Positions 63,177 to 64,000 of a stretch of 64,000 nt of DNA are shown piece by piece. Position 1 is the first letter of the stretch; each line of letters opens with the position of its first letter. Origin of the DNA: Nitratireductor sp. (GTDB lineage: Bacteria; Pseudomonadota; Alphaproteobacteria; Rhizobiales; Rhizobiaceae); assembly GCA_020637805.1 (NCBI GenBank), contig JACKJU010000014.1:1-64000 (forward strand), in the 5' to 3' direction. The position numbers and the translations under genes were made by a program. The notes below the pieces were generated by a model, which ran no database searches, was not told where the DNA came from, and was given only the letters and a program-made list of their open reading frames with translations.

Positions 63177-63908
63177 TCAGTCCTGCCTGCAAACATCGGT
63201 GATCCCGTCCCAGCTCAGAACTGCCTGCCGCCCTTTTGTCTGCAAGGTGTAGCGCCCATTGGAATAGGCCGCACCCGAGCCGGAACGGATCTGATCGAGC
63301 CTCATCTCGGGCAGGCCGTCATGTGAGAAGAAGGCACGGCTTCTATTGCCGATATTCTCGTAGCGAACCACGAGCGGAATGCCCTCGTTGCAGCTGTAGT
63401 GGACGACAGAACTTGAGGCCGCCTGCCCGATCTTACCGCCTCCTCCGCCGCCGCCAACCTTTCCGGCAATCGCATGATTGATATTGTAAAGCGGCTGCAT
63501 CGGGCCGTTTCCAACTGCAAACAGGATCAGTTTGCGATGAATGTCGATCTGCAGGCGCATGTTGCGGGAATTGTCGACCAGATAGACCGACCAGTCATCG
63601 CGATGGGTCTCCTGAAAATTGAACTTGGCGCCGTCATTGCCGCGTTCGACCCATGCACCGCCCCTCTTCATCTTGAAACGGCCCGTCGGCGTTCGGACCT
63701 CGACAACATTGCGGCCGTTTACCTTCCCGGCAACGAGGATTACCGGCAGATCACCGGAACGGGTATTGGGAATGACGGAAATGGCTGGCGCTGCAGAACT
63801 GTAAGACGCCAATGCCGCCCACAGGGACAAGGCCGCTACGCCGGTCAGCGCGGTCAGAGGAAAGGAATATCTGGAAGATTGCGCGGGAGATTTCGCGACT
63901 GCATGCAT
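63177..63908 (-). CDS. Exported protein with C-terminal MliC-like (lysozyme-inhibitor) domain
   Basis: The protein has 243 residues from the Met at 63908. N-terminal signal anchor ('LTALTGVAALSLWAALASYSSA'), a beta-rich middle ('NGRNVVEVRTPTGRFKMKRGGAW'), a Gly stretch (GGGGGGG) and a C-terminal domain with 'VVHYSCNEGIPLVVRY', 'GSGAAYSNGRYTLQTKGRQAVLSW', 'CRQD'. The spacing of Cys, Ser-Gly-x-Gly-Ala-x-Tyr and Gly matches the MliC fold of lysozyme inhibitors. It is operonic with the VHL-like gene. Whether it inhibits lysozyme is untested. Confidence 0.65.
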   Translation of the reverse strand: MHAVAKSPAQSSRYSFPLTALTGVAALSLWAALASYSSAAPAISVIPNTRSGDLPVILVAGKVNGRNVVEVRTPTGRFKMKRGGAWVERGNDGAKFNFQETHRDDWSVYLVDNSRNMRLQIDIHRKLILFAVGNGPMQPLYNINHAIAGKVGGGGGGGKIGQAASSSVVHYSCNEGIPLVVRYENIGNRSRAFFSHDGLPEMRLDQIRSGSGAAYSNGRYTLQTKGRQAVLSWDGITDVCRQD

Positions 63909-64000
63909 GGGGGAACCTTCTCTTTGAAAGTGAATGGTGCCCCTGCCGACGGATACTAGACGGCCCATGGCCGTTTGACCACAGCCAGTATTATTTTTTC

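Overview
The window reads as a chromosomal segment of an alphaproteobacterium of the order Hyphomicrobiales (Rhizobiales). The basis is gene content and order: ctrA next to fliJ and chpT, an eipA (DUF1134) gene, rluD followed by rpoH, serC-serA, and the long cell-envelope/DNA-repair backbone yebC-ruvCAB-ybgC-tolQRAB-pal-cpoB-tilS-ftsH-glmM. Genes related to (hydroxy)ectoine catabolism and a secreted-type multicopper oxidase would suit a marine or saline, Phyllobacteriaceae-like organism, but the genus cannot be fixed from the sequence alone. I found no rRNA, tRNA, CRISPR array or intact insertion sequence.

Layout. 1-840: degenerate left flank with three 21-bp tandem repeats and two doubtful small ORFs. 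840-2277: a LuxR-type regulator overlapping a PAS-domain protein. 2309-9301: a catabolic cluster with an M20 deacetylase divergent from eutB-eutC-asnC-ssd-aminotransferase, resembling the distal half of hydroxyectoine utilisation clusters. 9529-15507: the CtrA cell-cycle island (fliJ, ctrA, a CheY-like protein, chpT, eipA, a coiled-coil membrane protein, a DUF6476 protein). 15537-22794: rluD and rpoH, separated here by a 1339-residue multicopper oxidase with tandem repeats and a lectin fold, and by a MaoC-type hydratase. 22970-26175: MerR/CDF metal resistance pair and a TPP-riboswitch-controlled thiXY pair without an ATPase gene. 26248-36254: a large Pro/Glu-rich membrane protein, purA, an EamA transporter, serC-serA with a structured leader, and two paralogous outer-membrane barrels.

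36584-59219, read on the minus strand, is the backbone yebC ... glmM. Extra genes sit at its joints: TauE between yebC and ruvC, a DUF3445 haem N-demethylase between ruvC and ruvA, an APC-type permease between ruvB and ybgC, a chemoreceptor/MarC/DUF1992 block between ybgC and tolQ, and a PaaI thioesterase between pal and cpoB. 59524-63908 carries a GFA protein overlapping a membrane spermidine-synthase-like protein, a TPR protein, and an exported pair with a MliC-like and a VHL-beta-like domain.

How the parts fit. The CtrA island is the regulatory core: TTAACC-type half-sites and four GANTC methylation sites lie upstream of ctrA, and a perfect TTAA-N7-TTAA box lies upstream of the outer-membrane gene at 36254, linking cell cycle to envelope composition. 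Tol-Pal, CpoB, EipA, the two barrels and FtsH all act in the envelope. RuvABC handles Holliday junctions, and a near-consensus alphaproteobacterial LexA box lies upstream of ruvC. The most unusual gene is the repeat-bearing multicopper oxidase. The VHL/MliC pair and the partial eut cluster come next.
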